DNA of 7,446 nt from Firmicutes bacterium CAG:110 (GTDB lineage: Bacteria > Bacillota > Clostridia > Oscillospirales > Oscillospiraceae). Position 1 is the first letter of the stretch. Each line of letters opens with the position of its first letter. The position numbers and the translations under genes were made by a program. The stretch lies in the NCBI GenBank assembly GCA_000434635.1, contig HF988131.1:14499-21944 (forward strand), read 5' to 3'. The notes beneath the pieces were generated by a model that was given only the letters and a program-made list of their open reading frames with translations, was not told where the DNA came from and did no database searches. Of this stretch, positions 5,576 through 7,446 are shown piece after piece.

Positions 5576-7330
5576 ATGCCATTTCCACCGGCATTTATTG
5601 ATGAAGTGATCGCGCGGAACCCGATTGAGGACGTGGTGGGGCAGTACGTGACGCTGAAGCGTTCCGGCTCCAACCTGTTTGGCCTGTGTCCCTTCCACGG
5701 AGAGAAGACCGCCTCCTTCTCCGTCGCGCCGGACAAGGGCATGTTCTATTGCTTCGGCTGCCACAAGGGCGGCGGCGTCATCAATTTCGAGATGGAAATT
5801 GAGGGGCTGAGCTACGGGGACGCCGTGCGGGCGCTGGCAAAGCGGGCGGGGTTGGAAGTCCCCGAGGACGAGCAGTACCAGTCCCGGTATCGCCAGCAGG
5901 AGCGGCTCTGGGCGCTGCATAAGGAAGCGGCACGGTTTTTCCACAGCTGCCTTTACGCGCCCATGGGCGCATCAGCGCTGGAATACGCCCGGGGGCGGGG
6001 AATGTCCCAGACGACCCTGACCAAGTTTGGCATCGGCTACGCCCCGGACAGCTGGGACGACCTGGTAAACGCCATGCGGAAAAAGGGCTACACCGATCAG
6101 GAGCTGCGGGATTCCGGCCTTGTGACGGTGTCCAAAAAGAACGGCAATCTTTTCGACCGGTTCCGGGACAGGCTGATGTTCCCCATCATCGACGTTCGGG
6201 GAAACGTCATCGGCTTTGGCGGGCGCATTATGAACGACCGGGATAAAAACGCCGCAAAATACTTAAATTCCCCGGAAACCCTGATTTTTAACAAGCGGAA
6301 AAACCTGTTTGCCCTGAATTACGCCAAGAAAAGCAAAATGGGCTACCTGATTCTGGTGGAGGGGTACATGGATGCCATCGCCCTGCACCAGTATGGATTT
6401 GACTGCGCGGTGGCATCCTTGGGGACTGCCCTGACGGACGACGGCGCAACGCTGCTGTCCCGGTACACCGATCAGGTGGTGCTGATCTACGACGGCGACA
6501 CCGCCGGACAGAACGCCACTCAGCGGGCGATCCCCATGCTGGAAAAGGCGGGATTGCAGGTCAAGGTCCTGAAAATGCGGGACGCCAAGGACCCGGACGA
6601 GTACCTGAAAAAATTCGGCGCTGACCGTTTTAAAATTCTGCTGGAGGAATCCTCCAATCGGGTGGAATACCAGCTTGCCGCCATTGCCCGGAAGTACGAT
6701 CTGCGGGACGACGACCAGAAGGTCCGCTATTTGCAGGAATCTGCCGACCTGATCGGCTCCCTGCCCAGCGCCGTCCAGCGGGACGTCTACGGCGGCCGGG
6801 TGGCGGAGGCCGCGAAGATCAGCGCCGACGCCATGCAGATGGAAATTCAGCGGGCGTGGAAACGGCGGGTCTATCAGGAGAAGAAAAAGCAGGAGAAGAT
6901 CGACCTGTCTCCCGCCCGGAATCTGCAGCCCAAGAGCCGGGACATCCGCTATACCAACATGAAATCCGCCATGGCGGAGGAAATGCTTCTGTCGCTGGTT
7001 CTGCGGGAAAGCGCCCTGCTGGACAGCACCGGCGGTCTGAAAGCGGAGATGTTCTCCTCAGAGCTGCTGGGACGGGTTTACGCCCAGTTAAAGCAGCGAC
7101 ATGAGCAGGGACTGGAAGTCTCCCTTGGGGGACTGACGGACTTGACGCCGGAGGAAATGTCCCACATTGCGGGCATCCTGCACAGACAGCAGGGGCCTGT
7201 GAACGAGCAGGCGCTGACGGACTGCATCCGCACCATCCAGAACGAGTATCAGGCGTCCAAAGTGACGACGGAGGACGACCTGCTGGCGGTGCGGGAACGA
7301 ATGAAGGAAAGAAAAGGAATGAAAGCATGA
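5576..7330 (+). CDS. dnaG: DNA primase DnaG
   Basis: This 584-residue primase makes the short RNA primers used by DNA polymerase at the fork, working with the replicative helicase. The N-terminal CHC2 zinc finger has C38, H41, C59 and C62 (CPFH, CFGC). The RNA polymerase core shows FGGRIM (214-219) and the basic KYLNSPETLIFNKRKNLFAL (228-247). The TOPRIM fold holds the catalytic acids in LVEGYMDAI (260-268, E262), SLGTALT (281-287) and YDGDTAG (305-311, D306 and D308). The C-terminal helicase-binding region (about 460-584) is present. The length is normal for Firmicutes (about 600). The ATG at 5576 has an ideal AAAGGAGG site (5561-5568) 7 nt upstream, the strongest in the operon. Its stop overlaps the start of the sigma factor gene by 4 bases (ATGA). 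Confidence 0.98.
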   Translation: MPFPPAFIDEVIARNPIEDVVGQYVTLKRSGSNLFGLCPFHGEKTASFSVAPDKGMFYCFGCHKGGGVINFEMEIEGLSYGDAVRALAKRAGLEVPEDEQYQSRYRQQERLWALHKEAARFFHSCLYAPMGASALEYARGRGMSQTTLTKFGIGYAPDSWDDLVNAMRKKGYTDQELRDSGLVTVSKKNGNLFDRFRDRLMFPIIDVRGNVIGFGGRIMNDRDKNAAKYLNSPETLIFNKRKNLFALNYAKKSKMGYLILVEGYMDAIALHQYGFDCAVASLGTALTDDGATLLSRYTDQVVLIYDGDTAGQNATQRAIPMLEKAGLQVKVLKMRDAKDPDEYLKKFGADRFKILLEESSNRVEYQLAAIARKYDLRDDDQKVRYLQESADLIGSLPSAVQRDVYGGRVAEAAKISADAMQMEIQRAWKRRVYQEKKKQEKIDLSPARNLQPKSRDIRYTNMKSAMAEEMLLSLVLRESALLDSTGGLKAEMFSSELLGRVYAQLKQRHEQGLEVSLGGLTDLTPEEMSHIAGILHRQQGPVNEQALTDCIRTIQNEYQASKVTTEDDLLAVRERMKERKGMKA

Positions 7331-7446
7331 CAGAGCTGTTAGAGAATTCTCCGGTGAGTGCCGGCGAGGACGATGTGCGCCAATACCTGAATGAGATCCG
7401 GCGGTATCCCCGTCTGACGCCGGAGGAGGAGCGCCAGCTTGCCATG
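7327..7446 (+). CDS. RpoD-family sigma factor, N-terminal fragment (3' end beyond the right edge)
   Basis: Only 40 codons are present. The reading begins MTELLENSPVSAGEDDV and continues with VRQYLNEIRRYPRLTPEEE (17-35), which matches sigma-70 region 1.2, the part that contacts the promoter discriminator. Sigma factors of this family direct RNA polymerase to promoters; a gene right after dnaG is normally the main vegetative sigma (RpoD/SigA). Here region 1.2 starts around residue 15, so there is no room for region 1.1. It could be a short SigA or a group 2 relative; regions 2-4 are outside the window. The ATG overlaps the dnaG stop (ATGA), and AAAAGGA (7312-7318) lies 8 nt upstream, so its translation is probably coupled to dnaG. 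No symbol is assigned because the fragment is too short to separate rpoD from a paralog. Confidence 0.85.
   Translation, partial: MTELLENSPVSAGEDDVRQYLNEIRRYPRLTPEEERQLAM

Noticed and set aside
4266..5594. 442-codon minus-strand open frame opposite dgt
   Set aside because: It is the antisense shadow of a conserved HD-domain gene and has no ribosome binding site or promoter that I can support.

Overview
This window is an ordinary stretch of chromosome, most likely from a fairly GC-rich member of the Firmicutes. It is probably a clostridial gut bacterium of the Oscillospirales type. That placement rests on strong AGGAGG-type ribosome binding sites, consensus sigma-A promoters, a zinc-ribbon L31, an M29 aminopeptidase and the dgt-dnaG-sigma factor gene order. 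It is an inference from protein character and gene order, not a database match. Almost every base belongs to a housekeeping gene. I see no phage, transposon, CRISPR, tRNA or rRNA, and no gene-free stretch longer than 300 bases.

Left part (1-2054): two divergent genes share a short control region. On the minus strand is the first 202 codons of a homocysteine S-methyltransferase family gene, which runs off the left edge. On the plus strand is a complete M29 metallo-aminopeptidase. Their predicted promoters stand back to back with only 6 bp between the two -35 boxes, so the two polymerases probably cannot bind at once. The aminopeptidase leader can fold into competing hairpins.

Middle part (2055-2460): rpmE (ribosomal protein L31, zinc-binding form) is a single-gene unit. 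It has an AT-rich perfect palindrome upstream, an extended -10 promoter, a leader with two stem-loops before the ribosome binding site, and a textbook intrinsic terminator.

Right part (2461-7446): a new extended -10 promoter starts what looks like one operon: hflX, a YigZ/IMPACT-family gene, a dGTPase-like HD hydrolase gene (dgt), dnaG (primase), and the start of an RpoD-family sigma factor gene cut by the right edge. Gaps are 3, 53, 38 and -4 bp, and no terminator is visible between the genes. The group links stress rescue of ribosomes (HflX), nucleotide pool control (Dgt), replication priming (DnaG) and transcription initiation (sigma). It resembles the classic macromolecular synthesis operon.

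I found no clear new biological system. The most interesting signals are regulatory: the divergent promoter pair, the aminopeptidase and rpmE leaders, and the AT palindrome. Two protein oddities also deserve a look: a probable Tyr-to-Phe change at the M29 active site, and a sigma factor that begins almost directly at region 1.2.
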